Source: an uncultured Flavobacterium sp.
GTDB lineage: Bacteria; Bacteroidota; Bacteroidia; Flavobacteriales; Flavobacteriaceae
Direction of reading: 5' to 3'
Length of the DNA: 23,980 nucleotides
Assembly (NCBI RefSeq): GCF_946220915.1
Contig: NZ_CAMIHH010000045.1
Span: 1 to 23,980, forward strand
The notes beneath the pieces were generated by a model. It did not search any database and was not told the DNA's origin. It saw only the letters and a program-made list of their open reading frames with translations. Positions 15,350-21,908 of the stretch are shown here, piece by piece. Position 1 is the first letter of the stretch; each line of letters starts with the position of its first letter. The translations under genes were made by a program, and so were the position numbers.

Positions 15350-15829
15350 TTAAAAAATTAAATTGTTTTTCGATTTTAGTTTGTGGTGGTCAATGGTATA
15401 GGCGGTTGTAACATATTTTACGGAAACAAGCTTTTCCACAATAGTATCCAACGCAAAAACATCGGGTGTATTTTCTATCTTAAGTATGTAATCTACTTTT
15501 TTTAGTTCCGGAACTAAAAATACGCTGGTTGCAACATCTATCCCGGATGGCCCAAATAGCGATCCGGTAACCTGTGTGCTTACCACGCTGTTTTTATTTT
15601 GCACCAGGCTCCACATTGTCTCGTTAGCATCTTCATACACAAACCTTGAAAAGTGGCTTTCGCCCTCGCTAATGGCCACGCCAATGTCGTCTGCGCTTTT
15701 TTCAAGCAGTACTGACAATGCGCGGTTGACAAAATAAGCCAGGCGGTAATCTTCAAGGGAGGAGTGTATGGCTATCAATCCATAATCGATTGTAATGAAG
15801 TCGTCAATCAGCAATTTGTGGATAGCCAT
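15350..15829 (-). CDS. IPExxxVDY family protein
   Basis: The product is 159 aa with no signal peptide or membrane segment. The family-defining motif appears near residue 108 as VPELKKVDYILKIEN, with Val in place of the first Ile. This small family is restricted to Bacteroidota and is usually encoded next to pyk and close to rnc, as here; its function is unknown. The preceding part (MAIHKLLIDDFITIDYGLIA and a following mixed alpha/beta stretch) shows no catalytic motif I recognise. It ends 4 bp before the pyk start, strongly implying cotranscription, so a role linked to pyruvate kinase expression or activity is conceivable but untested. Confidence 0.85.
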   Translation of the reverse strand: MAIHKLLIDDFITIDYGLIAIHSSLEDYRLAYFVNRALSVLLEKSADDIGVAISEGESHFSRFVYEDANETMWSLVQNKNSVVSTQVTGSLFGPSGIDVATSVFLVPELKKVDYILKIENTPDVFALDTIVEKLVSVKYVTTAYTIDHHKLKSKNNLIF

Positions 15830-15944
15830 ACCAATAATTCAGATTAGCCGTAAATATACTGCATATAACCCGGAATACATTAAGAAAAATTAAAGTTTTT
15901 GTAAATATTTCTACGAAAACGTTTGAGCAATCTATTAACTTGCG

Positions 15945-16691
15945 TTATTTTTTGTTAATTTTTTCCTGAAATGCAAAAAATGCCCGTTGCGATGCTTTTT
16001 CCTCCGCCTTCTTTTTTGAGGTGGCCCGTGCACGCGAAATTACCCTTCCGCCAATGGTGAGTTTCACGGCAAAATGCTTTTGCCCCTCTTTTCCGTTATC
16101 CTCATATACTTCATAGTTGAAAGGCTGCTTTTCTTTTTGGCACCATTCTATGACAAGGCTTTTATAGCTGATCACCTTGCCTTCCAGCTTCGGGATGTCC
16201 ACATAGGGCTGCACCACTTTTTTCTGGATGAACTTTTCACAGTATTCAAAGCCCCGATCCAGGTATATGGCGCCTATCAATGCCTCAAAGAGGTTGCCAT
16301 GGATGTTTTCGCCAAAATGCTGTGCAGAAACTTTGCTTTCTACCCATTTGATGAGGTTCAGATCGCGGCCAAGCTCGTTAAGATGCTCGCGGCTTACAAT
16401 CTTAGAACGCATTTTCGTGAGGTAGCCTTCGTCGCCTGTGGGCACTTCGTTAAAAAGGTGTGCGGCAATGACCGATCCCAGCATGGCATCGCCCAGAAAC
16501 TCGAGCCGTTCGTAGTTTACAGGGTGGCCATTCTCGTCGAGCTTATTGGACGACCGGTGCGTAAATGCCCTCCGGTAATGGTCGAGGTTAAGGGGTACAA
16601 ACCCAAGCATTTTGTTCATTTCCTCAAAAAAAATCCCGCCTTCCTGGGGAAGGCGGGGATTTTTTGAAAATATTTTTTTAAAAAAACCCAT
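15945..16691 (-). CDS. rnc: Ribonuclease III
   Basis: The product is 248 aa from the chosen start. It cleaves double-stranded RNA in rRNA and mRNA processing. The endonuclease domain has the signature NYERLEFLGDAML (60-71) with Glu61, Glu64 and Asp68, and GNLFEALIGAIYLD with Glu136. Asn133 stands where E. coli has Asp114, a substitution I recall as common in this phylum. The dsRNA-binding domain covers about 172-245 and ends ATSKKKAEEKASQRAFF. The frame could extend to 16754, but that would overlap fabF by 53 bp. The ATG at 16691 lies 10 bp after the fabF stop and gives a normal N-terminus (MGFFKKIF). A strong hairpin followed by eight U lies within codons 10-22. The gene appears cotranscribed with fabF. 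Confidence 0.93.
   Translation of the reverse strand: MGFFKKIFSKNPRLPQEGGIFFEEMNKMLGFVPLNLDHYRRAFTHRSSNKLDENGHPVNYERLEFLGDAMLGSVIAAHLFNEVPTGDEGYLTKMRSKIVSREHLNELGRDLNLIKWVESKVSAQHFGENIHGNLFEALIGAIYLDRGFEYCEKFIQKKVVQPYVDIPKLEGKVISYKSLVIEWCQKEKQPFNYEVYEDNGKEGQKHFAVKLTIGGRVISRARATSKKKAEEKASQRAFFAFQEKINKK
16626..16664 (-). terminator. Terminator-shaped hairpin inside the 5' coding region of rnc
   Basis: On the minus strand CCCGCCTTCC pairs with GGAAGGCGGG (10 bp, extendable through a bulged C into A-T pairs), with a 3-nt CCA loop, followed by TTTTTTTT. On the plus strand the same hairpin is followed by TTTTTT. It lies 27-65 bp downstream of the rnc start, inside residues NPRLPQEGGIFF. It could act as an attenuator, an RNase III site for autoregulation, or the fabF terminator overlapped by coding sequence. 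Confidence 0.55.
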
Positions 16692-16701
16692 ATCCGGGAG
16701 A

Positions 16702-17955
16702 TTACATTTCCAGTTTTTTAACCAACACACAGGCGTTGTGGCCGCCAAACCCAAACGTATTGCTCATTACTACTTTCATGTCCCTCTTCTGGGCCTTATT
16801 GAAGGTAAAATTGAGTTTCGGGTCAATGTTCTCATCATCAGTGAAATGATTTATGGTGGGCGGTACGATGCCATGCTTGATAGAAAGTATCGAAGCTATG
16901 GTTTCGATAGCGCCGGCAGCGCCAAGCAGGTGGCCTGTCATCGATTTTGTCGAGTTCAGGTTCAGTGTATAAGCGTGCCCGCCAAATACTTCCAGTATCG
17001 CTTTAGATTCGGCTATGTCACCCAGCGGCGTAGATGTTCCGTGCATATTTACACCGTCTACATCTTCTGGCTTCAGGCCAGCATCGCGAAGGCAATTTAG
17101 CATCACGTTGCGTGCGCCAAGCCCTTCGGGGTGTGGAGCAGTAATATGGTGGGCATCGGCACTCATGCCCCCGCCGCCAATTTCGCAGTATATATTGGCA
17201 CCCCTTGCTTTGGCGTGCTCATATTCTTCTAGTATAAGTGCACCGGCTCCTTCGCCTAGTACAAAGCCTTCACGGTCTTTGTCCATCGGCCTCGATGCGG
17301 TTTTAGGGTCGTCATTGCGGGTAGAAAGGGCATGCATGGCATTGAACCCACCCATGCCGGCAATGGTTACGGCTGCCTCGCTACCCCCTGTTACCATAAC
17401 GTCGGCATGGCCCAGGCGGATGTAGTTGAATGCATCAATGAGCGCATTTGTTGACGACGCACAGGCAGAAACCGTTGTAAAGTTTGGCCCCCTGAAACCA
17501 TATTTTATAGAGATATGGCCCCCTGCAATATCGGCGATCATTTTAGGGATGAAAAACGGGTTGAACTTTGGCGTACCGTTACCGGCGGCAAAATTCATTA
17601 CTTCTTCCTGGAAAGTTTCAAGGCCCCCTATGCCGGAGCCCCATATAACGCCTACCCTGTCCCTGTCGAGCCTGTCAAAATCAAAATTGGCGTCTTTTAC
17701 GGCCTCATCAGTAGATACAAGGGCATATTGGGCATATTTGTCCATTTTCCTGGCCTCTTTCCTCTCTATAAAATCTTCCACATTGAAATTCTTTACTTCA
17801 CAGGCAAATTTTGTTTTGAAGCTGGTAGTGTCAAAGTATGTAATTGGGGCTGCACCGCTTACACCGTTTACAAGGCCGTTCCAGTATTCTGCTACCGTAT
17901 TGCCTATGGGCGTTAATGCACCAAGCCCGGTTACTACTACTCTTCTTAATTCCAT
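16702..17955 (-). CDS. fabF: Beta-ketoacyl-ACP synthase II
   Basis: The product is 417 aa, typical for FabF. It condenses acyl-ACP with malonyl-ACP in fatty-acid elongation, in the cytoplasm. The thiolase-fold catalytic residues are Cys165 (VSACASSTNAL), His305 (MHGTSTPLGD), Lys337 (NSTKSMTGH) and His342 (GHLLGAAGAIE). The full length and the Cys-His-His triad separate it from FabH-type enzymes. It follows acpP, which encodes its carrier protein, with a 189-bp gap that holds two stem-loops. It is followed after 10 bp by rnc. The acpP-fabF-rnc order is a widespread bacterial arrangement. Confidence 0.97.
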   Translation of the reverse strand: MELRRVVVTGLGALTPIGNTVAEYWNGLVNGVSGAAPITYFDTTSFKTKFACEVKNFNVEDFIERKEARKMDKYAQYALVSTDEAVKDANFDFDRLDRDRVGVIWGSGIGGLETFQEEVMNFAAGNGTPKFNPFFIPKMIADIAGGHISIKYGFRGPNFTTVSACASSTNALIDAFNYIRLGHADVMVTGGSEAAVTIAGMGGFNAMHALSTRNDDPKTASRPMDKDREGFVLGEGAGALILEEYEHAKARGANIYCEIGGGGMSADAHHITAPHPEGLGARNVMLNCLRDAGLKPEDVDGVNMHGTSTPLGDIAESKAILEVFGGHAYTLNLNSTKSMTGHLLGAAGAIETIASILSIKHGIVPPTINHFTDDENIDPKLNFTFNKAQKRDMKVVMSNTFGFGGHNACVLVKKLEM

Positions 17956-17985
17956 AAGGTCCGTTTTATAGTTTCAATTTATAGA

Positions 17986-18030
17986 AATACCCATGCGTCT
18001 CTAACAATATGATAAGAAAACATGGGCATT
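17986..18030 (-). other. Leader stem-loop upstream of fabF
   Basis: On the minus strand AATGCCCATG (18021-18030) can pair with CATGGGTATT (17986-17995) over 10 bp with one G-U, leaving a loop of about 25 nt. It lies 30-75 bp before the fabF start. There is no T tract, so it is not a simple terminator; a role in translation or mRNA stability is possible. Confidence 0.4.
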
Positions 18031-18104
18031 GGTATTATTTTTATGAATGCTCTCAAAAAAAGCGGTTCATTTTTAAGCGTTGAGTGCAACTGCCATAAAT
18101 AATA

Positions 18105-18134
18105 ACATCCATGCAATGGTTACCGCATGGATGT
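18105..18134 (-). terminator. Stem-loop between acpP and fabF (possible partial terminator)
   Basis: ACATCCATGC and GCATGGATGT form a perfect 10-bp stem with a 10-nt loop, 10 bp after the acpP stop. On the minus strand it is followed by TATTATTTAT, a weak T tract. It may reduce read-through into fabF or stabilise the 3' end of an abundant acpP message. Confidence 0.5.
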
Positions 18135-18144
18135 CATGTATTTA

Positions 18145-18381
18145 TTACTTTTTTGCCTCTTCAATGTAAGAGATTGCCTGACCAACAGTAGCAATGTTTT
18201 CTGCCTGATCGTCCGGGATTTGAATGTCAAATTCTTTTTCAAATTCCATGATAAGCTCAACAGTGTCCAGGGAATCAGCTCCCAAATCGTTTGTGAAGCT
18301 TGCTTCTGTTACAACCTCGTTTTCGTCAACACCTAATTTGTCTACGATAATCGCTTTTACTCTTGATGCAATGTCTGACAT
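18145..18381 (-). CDS. acpP: Acyl carrier protein
   Basis: The product is 78 aa, a small acidic helical protein. Ser37 in the GADSLDTVEL motif is the phosphopantetheine attachment site. It carries growing acyl chains in fatty-acid synthesis as a cytoplasmic partner of FabF, whose gene is next downstream. Length and sequence are standard (MSDIASRVKAIIVDKLGVDE at the start). A -7 element TATTTTTG lies 31 bp upstream of the start. It is divergent from purN. Confidence 0.98.
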   Translation of the reverse strand: MSDIASRVKAIIVDKLGVDENEVVTEASFTNDLGADSLDTVELIMEFEKEFDIQIPDDQAENIATVGQAISYIEEAKK

Positions 18382-18412
18382 AATCTTTAATTTTAGAATT
18401 TAAATTGAACGG

Positions 18413-18420
18413 CAAAAATA
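18413..18420 (-). promoter_or_regulatory. Candidate -7 element of the acpP-fabF-rnc unit
   Basis: On the minus strand TATTTTTG matches TAnnTTTG, 31 bp before the acpP start. The nearest TTG is about 30 bp further upstream, longer than the usual spacing, so only the -7 half is convincing. The rest of the 175-bp acpP-purN gap is AT-rich with no other clear signal; purN lacks a full TAnnTTTG match. Confidence 0.5.
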
Positions 18421-18556
18421 AAAAAACTTATCTTATAACCGCGTGTTCGCCAAAAAATGTGACCACTAAAATAAAAAATTAATTTTACAATTTTATGAAT
18501 TCGGTGTTATTTTGCAGATTATTTAAACATTTTTACACCACTAAAAATTTGCCCCG

Positions 18557-19117
18557 ATGAAAAATATAATTCTGTTCGCTTCGGGCGGCGGCTCCAACGC
18601 ACGGCGCATCATGGAATACTTTGCAGGAAGGCAGGGTTACAGGGTAAGGGCGCTGCTTACCAACAACCCGAATGCAGGGGCCATAGCCATAGCCGACAGC
18701 CATAATGTACCCTCGGTCATTTTTAACAGGGACGAACTGAATGACGGGACGGTCCTCTCTGAAGTGAAGAAATACAGCCCCGATATTATTGTCCTGGCGG
18801 GCTTTCTATGGAAGTTCCCAACCGATATTATAAAGGAGTACCCGCACAAAGTGATTAACATCCACCCGGCATTGCTGCCCAACTATGGCGGCAAGGGTAT
18901 GTACGGAATGAACGTGCACCGCGCAGTGCATGAAAACAGGGACAAGGAAAGCGGTATTACCGTACATTATGTGAATGAGCATTACGATGAGGGCAATGTC
19001 ATTTTCCAAAAAGCCATAGCCATTGAGGAGTGCCTCAGCCCCGAAGATGTAGCACTGAAGGTTTTGAGTTTGGAACATAAGCATTTTCCGGTGGTGATCG
19101 AACAACTTTTAAAATGA
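18557..19117 (+). CDS. purN: Phosphoribosylglycinamide formyltransferase (PurN)
   Basis: The product is 186 aa, a normal length. It transfers a formyl group from 10-formyltetrahydrofolate to glycinamide ribonucleotide, the third step of de novo purine synthesis. The N-terminal phosphate-binding loop is FASGGGSNARRIMEYF (7-22). The catalytic triad Asn101, His103 (INIHPALLPNYGGKGMYG) and Asp144 (HYDEGNVIF) is complete. PurF, which catalyses the first step of the same pathway, is encoded at 21909-23807 on the same strand but not adjacent. It is divergent from acpP and is followed by rnhA after 133 bp. Confidence 0.96.
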   Translation: MKNIILFASGGGSNARRIMEYFAGRQGYRVRALLTNNPNAGAIAIADSHNVPSVIFNRDELNDGTVLSEVKKYSPDIIVLAGFLWKFPTDIIKEYPHKVINIHPALLPNYGGKGMYGMNVHRAVHENRDKESGITVHYVNEHYDEGNVIFQKAIAIEECLSPEDVALKVLSLEHKHFPVVIEQLLK

Positions 19118-19250
19118 ATTGATGCGTTTATCTGTTGCTATGTTTATCCAATAATCCTTTATAATTAAAGCACGATAGTCGAAAACAAGAAGATCAATGC
19201 CTGTAGCGCATACTAATACACAAATCAACTCATCAACAATAAACTTACAA

Positions 19251-19730
19251 ATGCATACAGTCCACATCTATACCGATGGCGCGGCCAAAGGAAACCCCGG
19301 GCCGGGCGGCTATGGCGTAGTCATGGAACAGGTGGGCACCGGCTACCGCAAGGAGTTTTACGAAGGCTTCCGGCTTACGACCAATAACCGCATGGAGCTA
19401 TTGGCCGTTATCGTGGGGCTGGAAAAGCTGAACAAACCGAATACTGCCGTACTTGTGGTTTCCGACTCGAAATATGTAGTTGATTCAGTACAGAAAAACT
19501 GGGTGCTTGGGTGGGAAAAGAAAGGTTTCGTAGGCAAAAAGAACCCCGACCTATGGAAGCGTTTCCTTAAAATATACCGCCGGCATAAGGTAGACTTCAA
19601 ATGGGTAAAGGGCCACAACAACCACCCGCAAAACGAGCGCTGCGACCAATTGGCCGTTATGGCAGCAACGCAGCCAAAGCTGAATGTAGACACTTTTTAC
19701 GAACAGGAGGGGCAGAAGATGGATTTTTAA
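19251..19730 (+). CDS. rnhA: Ribonuclease HI
   Basis: The product is 159 aa from the chosen start. It degrades the RNA strand of RNA-DNA hybrids. The catalytic residues are complete: Asp9 (IYTDGAAKGNPGPGG), Glu49 (NNRMELLAVI), Asp72 (VVSDSKYVVDS), His122 (GHNNHPQNERCD) and Asp132. The basic handle segment (KNWVLGWEKKGFVGKK) typical of E. coli-type enzymes is present. An in-frame ATG exists at 19197, but the 18 extra residues are low-complexity (TNTQINSSTINLQ) and encoded by a periodic ATCAAC-rich stretch (19224-19243) that looks non-coding. The family starts at the equivalent of Met 19251. A repeat word begins directly after the TAA stop. Confidence 0.93.
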   Translation: MHTVHIYTDGAAKGNPGPGGYGVVMEQVGTGYRKEFYEGFRLTTNNRMELLAVIVGLEKLNKPNTAVLVVSDSKYVVDSVQKNWVLGWEKKGFVGKKNPDLWKRFLKIYRRHKVDFKWVKGHNNHPQNERCDQLAVMAATQPKLNVDTFYEQEGQKMDF

Positions 19731-19813
19731 ATTGTTGGATTAATCAACTGGTAATGCGTTTATGGGCCTGAAATCTAAAATAGGACGCCCTGATTAATTC
19801 AACATTCAACAAT
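19731..19813. repeat. Inverted repeat filling the gap between convergent rnhA and the VOC gene
   Basis: ATTGTTGGATTAATCA (19731-19746) directly follows the rnhA stop. The minus-strand sequence after the VOC gene stop (19813 down to 19791) begins ATTGTTGAATGTTGAATT and ends AATCA. The two differ mainly by one extra 7-bp unit (TGTTGAA type). The arms can pair over about 16 bp with a loop near 44 nt. There is no clear T tract, so terminator function is unproven. Confidence 0.7.
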
Positions 19814-20320
19814 CTAGAAATCCTTTCCGGCGGCGGCCTCTTCAATATCTTTTATGATTATCTTCTTCATGGGCATCATCGCCTTCATAACCCTGTCGGC
19901 TTTTTCCCTGTCGGATGACGCGATAAGGTCGTCGAGGATTGGCGAGGAAACCTGCCACGACAGGCCATACTTATCCTTGAGCCAGCCGCATTGCTGCGCT
20001 TTCGGGTTGCCGCCTTCCTTCAGCTTTTCCCAATAATAATCAATTTCGTCCTGAGTATCACAATTAATAATAAAAGAAACCGACTCATTGAAGGTAAACG
20101 GCTCCCTGCCACCGTTGAGGTTTACGAATTTTGTACCGTTGATTTCGTACTCCACAGTCAGGACCGCGCCGTTTTCGCCGCCGTGCACTTCCTTGCCTTC
20201 TTCCCCATAATAGGCCGTTCGAAGTATCTTGCCATCCCTGAAAATGGAAACGTAGTAGTTTGCCGCTTCCTCCGCCTCGTGGTCAAACCACAGGCAGTTG
20301 ATGAATTTTGCTATTGCCAT
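19814..20320 (-). CDS. VOC-superfamily (PhnB / 3-demethylubiquinone methyltransferase-like domain) protein
   Basis: The product is 168 aa. The sequence pattern (INCLWFDHEAEEAANYYVSI near the start, FVNLNGGREPFTFNESVSFI in the middle, CGWLKDKYGLSWQVSSPIL late) is that of the PhnB-like glyoxalase/VOC family, which Pfam names after 3-demethylubiquinone-9 3-methyltransferase. That name is misleading; most members have no established substrate, and some relate to metallothiol resistance proteins. The fold is expected to be a cytoplasmic dimer. It is convergent with rnhA. A -7 element TAACTTTG lies 23 bp upstream of the start, so it can be transcribed independently of the membrane-protein gene upstream. 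Confidence 0.88.
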   Translation of the reverse strand: MAIAKFINCLWFDHEAEEAANYYVSIFRDGKILRTAYYGEEGKEVHGGENGAVLTVEYEINGTKFVNLNGGREPFTFNESVSFIINCDTQDEIDYYWEKLKEGGNPKAQQCGWLKDKYGLSWQVSSPILDDLIASSDREKADRVMKAMMPMKKIIIKDIEEAAAGKDF

Positions 20321-20343
20321 GGTAATTTTAGTTTGGTTTACAA

Positions 20344-20351
20344 CAAAGTTA
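20344..20351 (-). promoter_or_regulatory. Candidate -7 element of the VOC-family gene
   Basis: On the minus strand TAACTTTG matches TAnnTTTG, 23 bp before the ATG. No TTG is seen at the expected spacing. Confidence 0.45.
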
Positions 20352-20413
20352 CCAATAGCTTTTGAGGAGAACAGGGTGTATAACAGCCTTTTAACAGGTC
20401 AGGATGGGACAAC

Positions 20414-20773
20414 TTAAAAATCCCACGAGAACGACCCGAAAATAATAGCCGTAAAAACAATAAGCACCACCACCTGCGCTGTAATGTAGCGCCCGATAGG
20501 CTGTTGTTTTTTACGCTGCCTAATGAATTTAAAAATATTTAAAAAGGTAGGCGGCACTACGATCAGGGCAAGGTAAATGTAAAAGTTAGTTTCAGTAAAC
20601 GTAAAACTGTCTTTTTCCAGTCCCCATACGCGAATGGAAAATACAGGATAAAGGTGGTGCACGACAAATATCCAGAAAACCTCAAGCAGCAATATGCCCC
20701 ATCCGCCCATATAATCTTCTCTTTTCTTTACTTCCGGCTGGCTTTGTGCCTGTTCCTCTTTTGGGTTTTCCAT
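20414..20773 (-). CDS. Small membrane protein of unknown function
   Basis: The product is 119 aa. A charged, glutamine-rich N-terminus (about residues 1-20) is followed by three predicted membrane segments: about 25-45 (WGILLLEVFWIFVVHHLYPV), 65-80 (FYIYLALIVVPPTFL) and 96-115 (YITAQVVVLIVFTAIIF). A basic loop (KFIRQRKKQQ) follows the second segment. I do not recognise the family and no catalytic motif is apparent. A TATTTTTG box lies 14 bp upstream of the start, giving a very short leader. The gene is divergent from the PfkB-family kinase gene. Confidence 0.7.
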   Translation of the reverse strand: MENPKEEQAQSQPEVKKREDYMGGWGILLLEVFWIFVVHHLYPVFSIRVWGLEKDSFTFTETNFYIYLALIVVPPTFLNIFKFIRQRKKQQPIGRYITAQVVVLIVFTAIIFGSFSWDF

Positions 20774-20787
20774 TTATGCATTTTCCC

Positions 20788-20795
20788 CAAAAATA
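20788..20795 (-). promoter_or_regulatory. Candidate -7 element of the small membrane protein gene
   Basis: On the minus strand TATTTTTG matches TAnnTTTG, 14 bp before the start codon. The nearest TTG is 26 bp further upstream, slightly too far, so the call rests on the -7 half. Confidence 0.45.
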
Positions 20796-20836
20796 CGCAA
20801 AAAGCCTTAATAATGCTTTACCAATCCATCTCCGGC

Positions 20837-20876
20837 ACTTTGTAACTTTAGAACTTTGCAACTCTAAAACTTATAC
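20837..20876 (+). repeat. 8-bp tandem repeat overlapping the pfkB-family promoter
   Basis: Five consecutive 8-bp units begin with ACT: ACTTTGTA, ACTTTAGA, ACTTTGCA, ACTCTAAA, ACTTATAC. The third unit supplies the TTTG of the promoter's upstream element. The array ends 2 bp before the -7 box. Confidence 0.8.
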
Positions 20877-20886
20877 CGTATCTTTG
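20856..20886 (+). promoter_or_regulatory. Promoter of the PfkB-family kinase gene
   Basis: TTG (20856-20858) and TATCTTTG (20879-20886) are separated by 20 bp, matching the Bacteroidota consensus. The start codon lies 22 bp after the -7 element. Confidence 0.75.
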
Positions 20887-20908
20887 CGCCTTCAAAATCA
20901 AAACCTTC

Positions 20909-21844
20909 ATGAACAAATTACTGATCGTTGGCACTGTCGCTTATGACGCCATTGAATCGCCATTCGGCAAAACGGATAAGATACTGGGCGGTGCCGCAAC
21001 CTACATTGGCCTTTCGGCTTCATTTTTCAGGGTACAATCGGCCATCGTATCGGTAATTGGCGATGATTTTGACCAGAAGCACATTGACCTGCTGCAAAGC
21101 AAAAACATCGACCTTACCGGGCTTGAAACGGTACAGGGCGGCAAAACGTTCTTTTGGAGCGGACGCTACCATAACGACCTGAACTCGCGCGATACGCTGG
21201 CTACAGAACTGAATGTGCTGGCCGATTTCAATCCGGTAGTGCCGGGTCATTTTAAGGATGCCGACGTAGTAATGCTGGGCAACCTGCACCCACTGGTACA
21301 ATCGGGCGTGCTGGACCAGATGACGGCAAAGCCAAAACTCGTGGTGCTGGACACCATGAACTTCTGGATGGACTGCGCATTGCCTGAGCTTCTTGAGGTA
21401 ATGAAGCGTGTGGATGTAATTACGATAAATGACGAAGAGGCACGCCAGCTTTCGGGCGAATATTCGCTGGTTAAGGCGGCTGCCAAAATACATACCATGG
21501 GGCCGAAGTACGTGGTCATCAAAAAAGGAGAGCACGGCGCACTGCTGTTCAATGACAAGCAGGTGTTCTTTGCACCGGCGCTGCCGCTTGAAGAAGTATT
21601 TGACCCAACCGGGGCCGGTGACACCTTCGCGGGAGGATTTGCGGGCTATATCGCGCAAAGCGAGAATGTTTCGTTCGACAACATGAAAAATGCCATAATC
21701 TATGGTTCCAACCTGGCATCTTTCTGTGTAGAGAAATTTGGCACTGAACGAATGGAAATGCTCCGGAAGGAGGAGGTACTGGACCGCCTGCAGCAATTTA
21801 AATCGTTAACGCAGTTTGACATTGCGCTTGAAGAAGAAGAATAA
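20909..21844 (+). CDS. PfkB-family carbohydrate/nucleoside kinase
   Basis: The product is 311 aa with a ribokinase fold. The N-terminal GGAATYIGLSASFF (27-40) matches PfkB signature 1, and DPTGAGDTFAGGF (232-244) is signature 2, with catalytic base Asp238 and the GAGD anion hole. INDEEARQLSG (173-183) is the usual conserved helix. The family phosphorylates sugars, nucleosides or related alcohols with ATP. Substrate-specific residues cannot be assigned from sequence alone; being next to purF hints at ribose, adenosine or another purine-linked substrate, but this is inference. The C-terminus is acidic (ALEEEE). A terminator stem follows 3 bp after the stop, then purF after a 64-bp gap. Confidence 0.9.
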   Translation: MNKLLIVGTVAYDAIESPFGKTDKILGGAATYIGLSASFFRVQSAIVSVIGDDFDQKHIDLLQSKNIDLTGLETVQGGKTFFWSGRYHNDLNSRDTLATELNVLADFNPVVPGHFKDADVVMLGNLHPLVQSGVLDQMTAKPKLVVLDTMNFWMDCALPELLEVMKRVDVITINDEEARQLSGEYSLVKAAAKIHTMGPKYVVIKKGEHGALLFNDKQVFFAPALPLEEVFDPTGAGDTFAGGFAGYIAQSENVSFDNMKNAIIYGSNLASFCVEKFGTERMEMLRKEEVLDRLQQFKSLTQFDIALEEEE

Positions 21845-21847
21845 AAC

Positions 21848-21875
21848 AAAAGGGCCTCATTGCGGGCCTTTTTTT
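21848..21875 (+). terminator. Terminator-like hairpin between the kinase gene and purF
   Basis: AAAAGGGCC (21848-21856) pairs with GGCCTTTT (21865-21872) through one bulged G, followed by TTTTT in all. It starts 3 bp after the kinase stop and ends 33 bp before the purF start. No promoter consensus is seen between it and purF. Confidence 0.75.
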
Positions 21876-21908
21876 AATTATAAACAACAACGACACAATA
21901 CAATAATC

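Noticed and set aside
16692..16754. N-terminal extension of RNase III (21 residues)
   Set aside because: It would overlap the fabF coding end, and its translation (GLAATTPVCWLKNWKC) is unlike family N-termini.
21020..21796. 258-codon open frame antisense to the PfkB-family kinase
   Set aside because: It is a shadow of the kinase gene, with a composition rich in His, Arg and Gln and no family resemblance.
21816..21908. N-terminal extension of PurF (31 residues)
   Set aside because: It overlaps the kinase gene and crosses the terminator hairpin; the ATG at 21909 gives the expected short propeptide before Cys9.
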